Of a stretch of 64,000 nucleotides of DNA, positions 43,829 to 55,400 are shown in pieces. The stretch is taken from assembly GCF_037479095.1 (NCBI RefSeq), contig NZ_JBBGZW010000001.1:1302001-1366000 (forward strand). Direction: 5' to 3'. This DNA comes from Pantoea nemavictus. Its GTDB lineage: Bacteria > Pseudomonadota > Gammaproteobacteria > Enterobacterales > Enterobacteriaceae. The position numbers and the translations under genes were made by a program. The notes under the pieces are model-generated. The model was not told the origin of the DNA and ran no database searches. It saw only the letters and a list, made by a program, of their open reading frames with translations. Positions within the stretch are counted from its first letter, which is position 1, and every line of letters starts with the position of its first letter.

Positions 43829-46800
43829 ATGAACACCATGGAAGAATCCAAAAAAAATAGCGTGCATCGTTCCAGTCACGAGAACGCAACGCTCTCCGTT
43901 TTAAGCACTGCGCCGGCCCACGTCAGCGCGCATGCAGCATCATCACCAGCAGAAGAACAGACTGTCATCATCAACGCCTCAACGGCTGAAACCAAGCCCG
44001 TTTCCATCTGGTACGTGGCTGACTATGAACATGATGGGCAGATTTTACGCGGCGGCATTTATGAAAACGCCGCGCCACGTTTTGTCGGCACCGCCGATCC
44101 CGGCACTTTAATTACCATTTTCGATGGTGATAAACAGATTGGCCAGGTGGTCGCGAATATTGAGGGCAACTGGCATTTCACCCCCAATCCTCCTCTAGAG
44201 ATCGGACCGCGCAACCTGGTTTTCAGCTCCGGGATCTCAAGTGATTCGTTTGATTATGTCGTGCTGGCTGAAGGCTCGCAGATTATTGAGTTGAAGGCTC
44301 AGGCCTTCGATAGGGATGAGCGAAGCATACCCCTTATACCCGGCGATAAAATCGAGGACACCACCCCGCGCTTTGTGGGCCTTGCCGATCCAAATATCAC
44401 TATCACCGTCTACGATCATGGCAAACCGATAGCCACCGTTATCTCTGACGACGAGGGCACCTGGTATTTCTTCCCGACGTTGGGCTTGGGCGAATACTCC
44501 CTCACCTTTGACGCTGGCAACGGCAATACCACCAAACCGTTTAATTTCGAAATTATCGGCAGCGCAGAACCGGAAGAGCCGGTGATTGTTGAGCCAGTAG
44601 ATCCGGTGATTGAAGGCCCGGAAACCCAGCTGATCACCATTGAAGAGGTGAACCAGAATACCAATTATGTCTGGGAACGCATTGCTGAGAACGGCACTAC
44701 CATCGACACCACGCCGCGCTTTAACGGCAAAGCGGGTGCCAATGTGCAGATCACCGTGTATGACAACGGCCAGCCGATTGGCGTCACCACCTCTAACGCG
44801 CGCGGCGAGTGGGTGTTCACACCGCAACTGGACGGCGGCGAGCACAACATCAGCTTCAAAGCCGGTGAAGGCAGCGAGAGCAAGGTATTCAGCTTCACCA
44901 TCGACGCGAACATCACCATCGAAGCGGTCAACCAGAACACCAATTATGTCTGGGAGCTGATTACCGAGAACGGCACCACCAACGACACCACGCCGCGCTT
45001 TAACGGCAAGTCGAGCCCGAATGTGCAGATCACCGTGTATGACAACGGTAAGCCAATCGGCTTCACCACCGCTAACGCGCGTGGCGAATGGGTATTCACG
45101 CCGGAACTGAGCGGCGGCATGCACAACATCAGCTTTAAAGATGCTAAGGGCAACGAGAGCAAGGTGTTCAGCTTTACCATCGATGCACAAATCACCATCG
45201 AAGAAGTGAACCAGAACATTAATTATGTCTGGGAATCTATTGCTGAGAACGGCACTACCATCGACACCACGCCGCGCTTTAACGGCAAGGCCAGCCCGAA
45301 TGTGCTGATTACCGTGTATGACAACGGTGAGCCAATCGGCAGCACCACCTCTAACGCCCGTGGCGAATGGGTCTTCACGCCAGAGCTGAGCGGCGGCGTG
45401 CACAACATCAGCTTTAAGGATGCGCAGGGCAACGGCAGCAAGGTGTTCAGCTTCACCATCGACGCGAACATCACTATCGAAGCGGTAAACCAGGACACCA
45501 ATTATGTCTGGGAGCGCATCAGTGAGAACGGCAGCACCAACGACACCACGCCGCGCTTTAACGGCAAGGCCAGCCCGAATGTGCTGATTACCGTGTTAGA
45601 CAACGGCCAGCCGATCGGCAGCACCACCTCTAACGCGCGCGGCGAGTGGGTCTTCACGCCGGAGCTGGGCGGCGGTGAGCACCACATCAGCTTCAAAGAC
45701 GCTCAGGGCAACCAGAGCAAGGTGTTCAGCTTCACCATCGATGCGCAAATCACCATCGAAGAGGTATATCAGAGCAGTAATTATGTGTGGGAGCGCATTG
45801 CGGAGAACGGCACCACCAACGACACCACGCCGCGCTTTAACGGTAAGGCCAGCCCGAATGTGCTGATCACCGTGTATGACAACGGTGAGCCGATCGGCAG
45901 CATGACTTCCAACGCCCGCGGCGAGTGGATCTACACGCCGGAACTAGGCAGCGGTCTGCATAACATCAGCTTTAAGGATGCTCAGGGCAACGCGAGCAAG
46001 GTGTTTAGCTTCACCATCGTATTAGCTGAAAGCCAGCCGATCATCGTGGATGAGGTATATGACAACGCGCATTCTGCCTGGCAGCTGGTGACGGAGAACG
46101 GCATCACCAACGACACCACGCCGCGCTTTAACGGCACATCAGGCGCGAATCTCAGAATCAATGTATATGACAACGGTCAGCCTATCGGCTTCACCATGTC
46201 CGATCACAACGGTAAGTGGGTGTTCACACCTGAGCTGAAGGCAGGTGCGCATAGCTTCACCTTTAAAGCCGGCGAAGGCAGCGAGAGTGATGCGTTTAAT
46301 TTCACCGTGGAAGTGATGCCGATTACCATCACCCACGCGTATGACGACTCGCAGGGTTACCAACGTGATTTTGAACGCAACACCACCATCAACGACTCAA
46401 CGCCGCGTTTTGTTGGTCACGCCGAGCCGGGTAAGAAAATCACCGTATATGACAACGGTCAGCCGATTGGCATCATTACTCCCGATCACAGCGGATACTG
46501 GTCTTATACCGCCCTCCTGAACAGCGGCGCGCACAAGATCGTCTTCAAGTCAGGCGAAGATAACCAAACCGATCCGTTTGACTTCACGGTGGTGACGCCG
46601 GATAGCCAGCCGATCACCGTTGATGATGCCTACGACGACTCCTTAGGCTACAGCCAAAACTTTGCTCGCCACGCCACCATCAATGACACGTCGCCAAGCT
46701 TTAGTGGGCAAGCGGGGCCAAATGCGAAAATCACCGTGTATGACCACGGTCAGCCTATTGGTACCGCGGTGTCTAATGCCTGGGGCTACTGGAGCTACAC

Positions 46801-49800
46801 CGCCGAGCTGAAAGGCGGCGCGCACAGCATCACCTTTAAGGCCGGCGAAGGCAGCGAGAGTGAAGCCTATGATTTCACCGTCGCCGCGACGCCCGTCACT
46901 ATCGATCGCGCATTCGATGATAGCGTCGGCTATGACCGCGAAGTGGGCGACAACGCCACCGTCAGTGACACCGCGCCACACTTTAACGGCAAAGCGGCAC
47001 CTAATACGGTAATCACTGTTTTCGATAACGGGGTTCCTATCGGCTCAGTCTTATCGAGCTGGGGCGGACGCTGGAACTTCGAGCAGGAACTCGGCGCGGG
47101 CAAACACATCATCACAGTGAAAAGCGAAGACGGCAGCGTGAGCGATCCGTTTACGATTTACATCACCGCACCGGTTAAGGCACCTGAAGTCACCATCGAT
47201 CGCGCGTTTGATGACAGCGCTGGCTATGACCGTGAAGTCGGCGACAACGATAGCGTCAAAGACACCGCCCCCCGCTTTAACGGCACCGCGAAGCCAAATA
47301 CGCTGATCACTATTTTCGATAACGGTGTTCCTATCGGCTCAGTCGTATCGAGCTGGGGCGGACGCTGGAACTTCGAGCAGGAACTGGGCGGTGGCGAGCA
47401 CGTCATCACGGTGCAAGGCGAAGATGGCAGCGAAAGTGATCCCTTTACGTTGTATATCGACGCGCCAGTTGAGCCGGGGCCTGATCCTGAACCTCAGCCT
47501 GTGCGTAAAACCGAGATTGATTACGGTTTTGCCAAGGTTGGAAACAAAGTCGGCCATCTGAAACAGCATGATGTTATTCAGGACGACAAGCCTGCGCTTG
47601 CCGGCTTCGCTGAGCCTAACAGCCTGATTACCATTTATGACAACGATGTAATAATCGGTGTGGCGAGAACCTCCAATCTTGGCACCTGGTCATTCATCGT
47701 TCACGACTATCTGGGACAAGGTTCACATAACTTTGTGGCGAAAGCCGACAATGGTCAGGATAGCGATCCGTTTGTGCTGGTGGTGAAAGTACCGGTGAGT
47801 GCGAATGCTGTTTATGCCAACTCCGGTGAGGAGTCGAGCTGGAATTCAACCGCCGATACCACGCCCGATCTGCGCGGCGGCGGCCCAAAAAATGTGGTGA
47901 TCAATCTGTATGAAGGTGAAAACTGGATTGGTTCAGTCAAAACCTTAGCCGACGGCAGCTGGACCTTTACCTTTACCGAGCCGCTGAGTATCGGCCCACA
48001 TCACATCGTGGCCGTCGCTGAAGAGGGTAATACCAGCGAGACGTACACCTTCGACATCACCGAACCTTCTGTCGTTGAGCCGCCGGTTGAGCCAGAGGTG
48101 ACTTACACCGTTACGAGGGCGAGCGATGACGTACTGGAGCACGGCCACGTTCTTGCTAATGGCGAGACAGATGACGCAACCCCGCGCCTTTACGGCCAGG
48201 CTACACGCTATGCCATGGTCCAGATCTTTGATAATGGTAATAAGATCGGTGAAGTACGCGCTGATGTGTCTGGCATATGGACGTTCGAACCAGAAATTGC
48301 GTTAACGCTGGGTAAACATGACATCACTGCAGGACCCGATGTTCAACATCAAGGCCCAGCCTTTAGCTTCACCGTGGTGGCGCCAGATCCAGAAAACCCA
48401 TTACCGATCCAGATCATTTACGAAGTCAGCAATGCCTACGATAGCGTGCTGGAATCGGGACGTATTCCACAGAACGGCGAGAGTGATGACGCAGCACCGC
48501 GTTTTTCAGGGCATGCATCGCGCTATGCGCTGGTCCATATCTTCGATAATGGCGTGAAGATCGGTGAAACGCGCGCTGAAGCGTCTGGCTTGTGGACGTT
48601 CAAACCAGAACCCGCATTGTCACTGGGTAGGCATGAAATCAGTGCAGGACCTGATGCCGAGCATTATGGCCCCGCCTTTGTCTTCACCGTAGTGGCACCT
48701 GATCCAGAAAATCCACTACCGAAAGGAACGACGTATGAAGTTACCAGTGCCTACGATAACTTCTTTAAGTCTGGCTTTATCAAAGCCAACGGTGAAAGTG
48801 ATGACAATGCCCCGTTCCTGGCAGGAAAAGCCGATAGCAATGCACTGGTGAAGATCTTCGATAATGGCGTTCAAATTGGTGAAACGCGCGCTAGTGCCAC
48901 CGGTTCATGGACGTACCAGGTAGAAACTGCGCTTACGCTGGGTAAACACAACATCACGGCGGGATCGAACGTCAAATATCACGGTGAGGCATTTACCTTT
49001 ACCTTGGTGCCAGCCGCAGCTGAACGCATTTTAGTGGTGGAAGGAGTGAGTACCTACAACGAGGGTGTTGAGCGTTTTGGTATTGGTCATAGCACAGCGA
49101 TTTACGACAACACGCCGTCATTTAGCGGTATCGCAGCAGTGGGTTCGGTCGTCACCATCACTATCAACGGTAAGACACATGGAACGGCGCTAACCAATGA
49201 GTATGGTCGTTGGAACTTCGACGTCACTGAGCCGTTGAAATCGGGCAATAATCTGGTGAAAGTCACCGGTGAAGGTCAGGTGGAGAGCATTGACTTTAGC
49301 TTCGAGCTGGCGTCACCGTATGATATAGCCATCTTATGCAGCGTTTATGACGATCAACAGGGGGAAATTCTGATTGGAAACGGCCAGATTTCTTCTGACT
49401 CGACCCCTACGCTGAAAGGTTTTGCTGGACAAGATATCCTGTTGGAAATTTTGGACAATGGTAAACCTATCGGTTCGGTACAGACCCTGCAGGACGGCTC
49501 GTGGTCGTTTATTGTCCCTGAGCTGCAAGATGGTCCGCACTCAATTGTGGTAAAAAGCCTCTATCTGGAGAGCCACCCCAATAACTTCAATGTTCAGTCT
49601 GCCCCTGCGGAATCTGAGGCATCGCTGCTGAATATTTCAGCCGCCGATCTGCTGAGTTCTGCGGAGCCTGCGCTGTTCAGTGAGGACGCTGATGTTCAGC
49701 AGCCCGCTGCCCAACCGCTGTCTATCGCACAAGCCGATATGGCGGTAGAAACGCAGTCCGGTGTAGTGAACAACGCTGCGCGAGCGATGATTGAATCTGA

Positions 49801-49825
49801 GGAGCAAAACTACTCAGTAATGTGA
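43829..49825 (+). CDS. giant Ig-like repeat protein (19 repeats), no recognisable signal peptide
   Basis: About 1998 residues. A 50-residue polar head is followed by 19 beta-rich repeats of roughly 93 residues with core (S/D)(T)TPRFNGKA, ITVYDNGQPIG, GEWVFTPEL and HNISFK, resembling bacterial Ig-like (Big) domains of adhesins. Repeats 3-7 (about 44633-46020) are nearly identical at a 279-base period; 11 and 12 form a second close pair. The last 70 residues (LLNISAADLLSSAEPALFSED ... NYSVM) faintly recall the C-terminal end of type I-secreted BapA-like proteins, without RTX repeats. No Sec signal or membrane anchor is visible and no T1SS genes are in the window. ATG 43829 chosen; ATG 43838 possible. 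Confidence 0.8.
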   Translation: MNTMEESKKNSVHRSSHENATLSVLSTAPAHVSAHAASSPAEEQTVIINASTAETKPVSIWYVADYEHDGQILRGGIYENAAPRFVGTADPGTLITIFDGDKQIGQVVANIEGNWHFTPNPPLEIGPRNLVFSSGISSDSFDYVVLAEGSQIIELKAQAFDRDERSIPLIPGDKIEDTTPRFVGLADPNITITVYDHGKPIATVISDDEGTWYFFPTLGLGEYSLTFDAGNGNTTKPFNFEIIGSAEPEEPVIVEPVDPVIEGPETQLITIEEVNQNTNYVWERIAENGTTIDTTPRFNGKAGANVQITVYDNGQPIGVTTSNARGEWVFTPQLDGGEHNISFKAGEGSESKVFSFTIDANITIEAVNQNTNYVWELITENGTTNDTTPRFNGKSSPNVQITVYDNGKPIGFTTANARGEWVFTPELSGGMHNISFKDAKGNESKVFSFTIDAQITIEEVNQNINYVWESIAENGTTIDTTPRFNGKASPNVLITVYDNGEPIGSTTSNARGEWVFTPELSGGVHNISFKDAQGNGSKVFSFTIDANITIEAVNQDTNYVWERISENGSTNDTTPRFNGKASPNVLITVLDNGQPIGSTTSNARGEWVFTPELGGGEHHISFKDAQGNQSKVFSFTIDAQITIEEVYQSSNYVWERIAENGTTNDTTPRFNGKASPNVLITVYDNGEPIGSMTSNARGEWIYTPELGSGLHNISFKDAQGNASKVFSFTIVLAESQPIIVDEVYDNAHSAWQLVTENGITNDTTPRFNGTSGANLRINVYDNGQPIGFTMSDHNGKWVFTPELKAGAHSFTFKAGEGSESDAFNFTVEVMPITITHAYDDSQGYQRDFERNTTINDSTPRFVGHAEPGKKITVYDNGQPIGIITPDHSGYWSYTALLNSGAHKIVFKSGEDNQTDPFDFTVVTPDSQPITVDDAYDDSLGYSQNFARHATINDTSPSFSGQAGPNAKITVYDHGQPIGTAVSNAWGYWSYTAELKGGAHSITFKAGEGSESEAYDFTVAATPVTIDRAFDDSVGYDREVGDNATVSDTAPHFNGKAAPNTVITVFDNGVPIGSVLSSWGGRWNFEQELGAGKHIITVKSEDGSVSDPFTIYITAPVKAPEVTIDRAFDDSAGYDREVGDNDSVKDTAPRFNGTAKPNTLITIFDNGVPIGSVVSSWGGRWNFEQELGGGEHVITVQGEDGSESDPFTLYIDAPVEPGPDPEPQPVRKTEIDYGFAKVGNKVGHLKQHDVIQDDKPALAGFAEPNSLITIYDNDVIIGVARTSNLGTWSFIVHDYLGQGSHNFVAKADNGQDSDPFVLVVKVPVSANAVYANSGEESSWNSTADTTPDLRGGGPKNVVINLYEGENWIGSVKTLADGSWTFTFTEPLSIGPHHIVAVAEEGNTSETYTFDITEPSVVEPPVEPEVTYTVTRASDDVLEHGHVLANGETDDATPRLYGQATRYAMVQIFDNGNKIGEVRADVSGIWTFEPEIALTLGKHDITAGPDVQHQGPAFSFTVVAPDPENPLPIQIIYEVSNAYDSVLESGRIPQNGESDDAAPRFSGHASRYALVHIFDNGVKIGETRAEASGLWTFKPEPALSLGRHEISAGPDAEHYGPAFVFTVVAPDPENPLPKGTTYEVTSAYDNFFKSGFIKANGESDDNAPFLAGKADSNALVKIFDNGVQIGETRASATGSWTYQVETALTLGKHNITAGSNVKYHGEAFTFTLVPAAAERILVVEGVSTYNEGVERFGIGHSTAIYDNTPSFSGIAAVGSVVTITINGKTHGTALTNEYGRWNFDVTEPLKSGNNLVKVTGEGQVESIDFSFELASPYDIAILCSVYDDQQGEILIGNGQISSDSTPTLKGFAGQDILLEILDNGKPIGSVQTLQDGSWSFIVPELQDGPHSIVVKSLYLESHPNNFNVQSAPAESEASLLNISAADLLSSAEPALFSEDADVQQPAAQPLSIAQADMAVETQSGVVNNAARAMIESEEQNYSVM

Positions 49826-49850
49826 TGCTTTAACGCATAAACCACTAAGC

Positions 49851-49880
49851 AAAAACGGATGGTTCGCCATCCGTTTTTTT
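49851..49880 (+). terminator. strong intrinsic terminator of the Ig-repeat gene
   Basis: AAACGGATGG-TTCG-CCATCCGTTT with a UUCG tetraloop and a run of seven T. It separates the repeat gene from the cdi locus. The remaining 49881-50245 is AT-rich with no gene and should carry the cdiB promoter. Confidence 0.92.
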
Positions 49881-50245
49881 ATGGATTAAATAGTGGATAT
49901 TATTAGCTATGATGATGGCGTTCAAAATATAACCCTGAAATTAAACCCTGCCGACGATTATCATGCGATTTTAATTGTCAAAAAATTACAGATTTCTTTT
50001 ATATATCCATGAATGAATTTACCCAGGACAATTCTGTACGATACCTTCCCCCCGCTTATTCACCCCCCTTTCCTTTCAATGGAATATTTATTAAAAATAT
50101 CATTAACTCTCAATAAAGTGCCCAAATAACAAGAAATTTCCTATATTTTCACCCATCAAAAATCAAACTGAAATATTGCCATGCGCCAATAAACAGGTAG
50201 AGTATTAATAGCAGTTAAGGATAATCATTAATCTGGAATAAACTC

Positions 50246-51931
50246 ATGGAAGAGAAAGCAGGCATAGCGCTTGCCGTTAGCGCATGGTCGCTGGCAATCG
50301 GCATTATATTTCCGCAGGTGGCGACCGCCGCCGAACAGGACATTATTCAGCAGCAGCGTCAGAAAGCGATTGAGGCCCAGCTTCAGCCGCCAACGCCTGA
50401 CGTGCGTTTATCCCCGTCAACCAGCGGCTCCTCCCGCGTCAGCTTTCCACAGGAAACGCCCTGTTTCGCTATTCAGCACATCACGCTGAACGGGCTGAGT
50501 GACTTTCCGCACTGGCTACCGCTGCAGCGGCTGGCCAGCCAGGGCCAGGGAAAATGCCTGGGCGTGAAAGGCATCAACCTGCTGATGAGCGTGCTGCAGA
50601 ACCGCATGATCGACAGCGGTTACGTTACCAGCCGGGTGCTGGCTCCGCCGCAGGATCTGACGCAAGGTACGCTGACGCTGCAGCTGCTGTCCGGAAAAAT
50701 CAGCCACATCACGCGCACTGACTCCAGCGATCGCTACGTCACGCTCGCCAGCGCCCTGCCCTCGCGCGAAGATCAGTTGTACGACCTGCGTGATACCGAG
50801 CAGGGGCTGGAAAACCTGCAGCGTCTGCCCACCGTGCAGGCCGATATGGCGCTGATCCCCGGCAGTGCGCCGGGTGAAAGCGAGATGGCGGTGCAGTGGA
50901 ACCAGAGCAAGATGTGGCGACTCGGCGCTTCACTCGACGATTCCGGCTCAACGTCCACCGGCCGTTATCAGGGCGGCCTGACGCTCTATATCGATAACCC
51001 GTTGTCGCTGAGCGACATGCTCTACGTTTCGGCGAGCCATGATTTGCAGTTTGGTAATGACAAAGGCACCAAAAACTTCACCGGCAGCTACTCGGTGCCG
51101 TTTGGTTACTGGATGGCGGGCATCACCACCAGCGATTACAGCTACAACCAGACGGTGGCTGGGGCGTTCACCGATTATCAGTACAGCGGCAAAAGCAAAA
51201 GCCTGAACGCCAATCTCAGCCGCGTGCTGCACCGCAACGGCAGCCAGAAAACCACGCTGAGCTATGACGTGATGACGCGTGAAACCCGCAACTTCATCAA
51301 CGACACCGAAGTTGAAGTGCAGCGCCGCCAGACTTCGGCGTGGCGCCTCGGCTTGCAGCATCGTCACTATATCGGCAGCGCGACGCTGGATGCGGGCGCC
51401 AGCTATCAGCGCGGTACCCGCTGGTTTGGCGCACAGCCCGCACCCGAAGAGTTCTGGGGTGAAGCCACTGCGCTGTCGAAGATTATTCAGCTCAACGCCC
51501 AGCTGGCCGTGCCCTTCTCGCTGCTTAATCAACAGTTCAGCTTTAACACCCAGTATCTGCGCCAGATGAGCAACACGCCGCTGACGCCGCAGGATCAGTT
51601 TGCCATCGGCAACCGCTGGTCGGTGCGTGGCTTTGACGGCCAGCGCACCCTGAATGCAGATGAGGGCTGGTATTGGCGCAACGACATCGGCTGGGCGACG
51701 CCGCTGCCGTCGCAGGAGCTCTATCTGGCGCTGGATTATGGTGAAGTGGGTGGGCGCAACAGCGGCCAGGATTACCTGATTGGTAAACACCTGGCCGGTA
51801 GCGCGGTGGGACTGCGCGGCTACGCCTTCCGCACCAGCTATGACCTGTTCGCCGGTATTCCGCTCTCGAAGCCTGCCGGCTATCACACCAGTGGCTTAAC
51901 GCTCGGCTTCAACCTGAACTGGAGCTACTGA
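50246..51931 (+). CDS. cdiB: two-partner-secretion outer-membrane transporter CdiB (ShlB/FhaC family)
   Basis: 561 residues. Signal peptide about 1-29 (ending VATAAEQ), an N-terminal plug helix rich in Gln ([16 protein letters not shown]), two POTRA domains (about 70-220; [50 protein letters not shown]), and a 16-strand barrel with the conserved [10 protein letters not shown] of loop L6 and a C-terminal aromatic (LNWSY). It exports CdiA to the cell surface. The stop overlaps the cdiC start (TGATGG). Confidence 0.92.
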   Translation: MEEKAGIALAVSAWSLAIGIIFPQVATAAEQDIIQQQRQKAIEAQLQPPTPDVRLSPSTSGSSRVSFPQETPCFAIQHITLNGLSDFPHWLPLQRLASQGQGKCLGVKGINLLMSVLQNRMIDSGYVTSRVLAPPQDLTQGTLTLQLLSGKISHITRTDSSDRYVTLASALPSREDQLYDLRDTEQGLENLQRLPTVQADMALIPGSAPGESEMAVQWNQSKMWRLGASLDDSGSTSTGRYQGGLTLYIDNPLSLSDMLYVSASHDLQFGNDKGTKNFTGSYSVPFGYWMAGITTSDYSYNQTVAGAFTDYQYSGKSKSLNANLSRVLHRNGSQKTTLSYDVMTRETRNFINDTEVEVQRRQTSAWRLGLQHRHYIGSATLDAGASYQRGTRWFGAQPAPEEFWGEATALSKIIQLNAQLAVPFSLLNQQFSFNTQYLRQMSNTPLTPQDQFAIGNRWSVRGFDGQRTLNADEGWYWRNDIGWATPLPSQELYLALDYGEVGGRNSGQDYLIGKHLAGSAVGLRGYAFRTSYDLFAGIPLSKPAGYHTSGLTLGFNLNWSY

Positions 51932-52461
51932 TGGAGATCAACGGTTACCGGTTAATTGCGCCCTGGCTGGCAGCGGATGACACCAGCGAGGCCGAAGTGC
52001 TGGGCATGGCGGTCTGGCTGTGGATGCACTCGAAGCGCCACCGCGATGCCCCGCTGCATACCCTGCCGACGCTGCTGCTGCCGCCGATCAAACAGCAGCA
52101 GTACGCCATCGCGGTAAAAGAGGGTCGCCCGCAGTTTTATCTCGGCTGGGCGTGGCTGGATGCCGAGGCAGAGCAGCGCTACCTCACGCACGCCTCGGTG
52201 ATGATGCAAGAGCAGGACTGGATCAGCGGCGATCGCCTGTGGATCACCGATTTTATCGCCCCCTTTGGTGAGATCCGCGATCTGCTGCGCCTGATGTATG
52301 AGGTGATTCTGCCGGAGCACTGTTTCCGCTGGCAGGATCAGCAGGGCAATCTGCGCGGTCAGCGGGTGCATTTTTATCATGGAAAGAAAGTCAGCGAGAG
52401 CGCGGCCAAACAGTGGCAGCAGGCGCATCCGCTGAGCGTGGCGTTACCCGAAATCGGATAA
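51931..52461 (+). CDS. cdiC: CdiC, HlyC-like toxin-activating lysine acyltransferase
   Basis: 176 residues. The segment QEQDWISGDRLWITDFIAPFGEIRDL matches the HlyC family block DW(T)SGDR.W..D.IAPFG, and a His-containing segment (WMHSKRHRDAP) stands where HlyC has its catalytic Ser/His. Such enzymes use acyl-ACP to acylate Lys of a toxin. Its place between cdiB and cdiA, with an overlap upstream and nine bases downstream, points to CdiA as substrate. Confidence 0.88.
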   Translation: MEINGYRLIAPWLAADDTSEAEVLGMAVWLWMHSKRHRDAPLHTLPTLLLPPIKQQQYAIAVKEGRPQFYLGWAWLDAEAEQRYLTHASVMMQEQDWISGDRLWITDFIAPFGEIRDLLRLMYEVILPEHCFRWQDQQGNLRGQRVHFYHGKKVSESAAKQWQQAHPLSVALPEIG

Positions 52462-52470
52462 GGACATCAG

Positions 52471-55400
52471 ATGAACAAACTTCTCTATCGCATCATTTTT
52501 AACAAAGCGCGCGGCATGCTGATGGTGGTTGCCGATATCGCCCGCAGCGGCCAGGGCAAGCAGGCACGTGCACGCAGAACACAGCAGGCGGCCAGCCGGA
52601 TCTGCGCCCTTTCAGCGCTGCGCTTCTCGCTACTGAGCGCGCTGGGCTGCGTTAGCGTACTGCCCGTTCAGGCGCAGATTGTGGCCAACGGCCAGGCGCC
52701 GGGCAACCAGCAGCCGACCGTGGTCAGCAGCGCCAACGGCACCACGCAGGTCAATATCCAGACGCCGAGCGCAGGCGGCGTATCGCGTAACAACTACAGC
52801 CAGTTTGATGTCGATCAGAAGGGCGTGATCCTCAATAACTCGCACGGCAATACAAAGACCCAGCTGGGCGGCATGGTCACCGGCAACCCGTGGCTGGCGC
52901 GCGGCGAAGCCAGCGTGATCCTCAACGAGGTGAATTCGCGCAATCCGAGCCAGCTCAACGGCTACGTGGAAGTGGCTGGTAAAAAGGCGCAGGTGGTGAT
53001 TGCCAATCCGTCCGGTATTACCTGCGACGGCTGCGGCTTTATCAACGCCAACCGCGCCACGCTGACCACCGGTCAGGCGCAGGTGAATAACGGCAACCTG
53101 ACGGGTTATCAGGTCAGCGGCGGTGAGATTGTCATCAACGGCAAAGGACTGGATTCACGCAGTCAGGATTACACCGACATCATCGCCCGCACCGTGAAGG
53201 TCAACGCTGGCGTCTGGGCTAATGATTTGAAAGTGACCACCGGTCTCAATCAGGTGGATGCCGCGCATGAAACGCTGACGGCAACGCAGGCCGATGCCGC
53301 CCGCCGCCCACAGGTGGCGCTCGACGTGGCGGCGCTGGGCGGCATGTACGCCAGCAAAATTCGCCTGATTGGCACCGAACAGGGCGTCGGCGTGCGCAAC
53401 GCCGGTGCGCTGGGCGCTACGGCGGGCAACTTTACGCTCACCAGCGATGGGCGCATTGAGAACAGCGGCAGCATCAACGGCGCGCAGGATATTGCGCTGA
53501 CCAGCCAGGCCGACATCCGCAACAGCGGCACGGTTTACGCGCAGCGCGACAGCCAGCTGCAGGCCGCGGGCGGGCTGAGCAATCAGGGCGTGATCGGAGC
53601 CGCAGGCAATAACCGCATTCAGGCGGCATCGCTCAGTAACACCAGCAGCGGCGTGCTGGCCGCCGGTATGAAAGCCGACGGCTCGCTCGGTTCTCAGGGC
53701 GACCTGAACCTGACCACGCGCGGCCAGCTCACCAGCAACGGTCGTAATCTGGCGGCGGGTAATCTGAACGCGCAAGGCACGGCGGTTGATCTCAGCGGCA
53801 GCCAGACCTATGGCAACAATATCAACCTGACCGCCAGCACTGGCGACGTCAGCACGCGCAGCGCCACGGTCGAGGCGAAGAACAGCCTGCGCGCCAGCAG
53901 CAAAAGGCGCATCAACAATGACGGCGGCAAAATCCAGGCGGACAAACTGGAGCTGACCGCCCCGCTGCTCTCCAACCGCCAGGGCGTGCTCAGCCAGCTG
54001 GGTGAAAGCGATCTGCTGCTGTCGCACGCGGCGGGGATCGACAACACCAGCGGCACCATTGCCAGCAACGGCACCAACCTGACGCTGAACACCGGGGTGC
54101 TGGATAACGGCTCAGGCAGGATTCAGCACGCGGGCAGCGGCCAGCTGAACATCAATGCCAGCACGCTGAACGGCAGCCAGGGCAGTGTTATCACCAACGG
54201 TGGATTAGCACTGCGCGGCGATGCGCTCAACCTTGACGGCGCTACCACCGCCGCTACGCAGATCCGCATTGATGCAGGCAGCCTTTCGCATCGTCAGGGT
54301 GAGATGGTGCAGAGCAGCAACGGCGTGATGACTATCAACGTAGTGTCGGCGCTGGATAACAGCAGCGGGAAAATTGCCGGTAATGGCGATGTGAATCTGC
54401 ATGCCGGTTCCCTGAATAACCTGAAAGGCCAGGTTATTGCCGCCGGCTCCGGTTCGCTGAATGCCGCTATTGCGCAGAAGCTGGATAACCACAGCGGCAC
54501 GCTGGCGGCCAGCCAGAACCTGACCGTCAATGCAGAAACGCTTGATAACACTGCGGGTGCCATCAGCGCGGTGGCGGGCAACACCCAACTGACCAGCCAG
54601 ACGCTGAACAACAGCACGGGTAAGATTAACGCCGGTCAGACGCTGTCGGTGACCAGCAACGGCCTGAACAACAGCGACGGGCTGCTTACTGGCGCAACCA
54701 CCACGCTGCAGCTCGGCAGCGGCACGCTGAATAATCAGCACGGCGTGATTGCCGCCGCTGAACAGCTCAACGTCAGCAGCGGCTTGTTCGACAACACCGC
54801 CGGGCTGGTGCAGAGCCAGGGCGATGCGCGCATCAACACTAATGGTAACGCCTTTATCAACCGCGACAGCGGCACCGATGACGGCGTTATTGCGCTCGGT
54901 TCGCTGACACTCAATTATGGCCTGCTGGATAACCGCAGCGGCGTGATTAACGCGCAGGATCTGAACCTGTTCAACGGCGATATCAATAATCAGCAGGGAT
55001 TGCTGGCGGCGCAGAACGCCCTGAACATCACAGCAGGCAACATTGATAACCAGCAGGGAAATCTGATTGCCGGACAGGCGCTGCAGCTGCGCAGCAATGA
55101 GCTGCTCAACGCCGATGGCTTGATCATGAGCAGCGGCCCGGCAGCGCTTGCCACCGCTAATCTGGATAACCGCCAGGGGAAAATCGGCGCGGTGGGAGAT
55201 TTAACGCTCAACACGCAACGCCTGCAAAACGATAACGGCGGGCTGATTCAGAGCGGTGCGGCGCTGAGTATCGACACCAACGGCCAGCGGCTGAGCAACA
55301 CCAACAGCGGCGACAGCGGCGGCCTGATCAGCCAGGGCGATATGCATCTGGTTGCTGGCGAGCTGGATAACCAGCACGGTGCGCTGCTGGCATCCGGGGC

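Noticed and set aside
44237..45403. 388-codon minus-strand frame opposite the Ig-repeat gene
   Set aside because: Repetition follows the sense-strand repeats exactly; no start signal or recognisable domain.
44633..46020. Possible CRISPR-like regular repeats
   Set aside because: The 279-base period is a coding repeat of Ig domains, with no short repeat/spacer structure. No CRISPR array was seen in the window.
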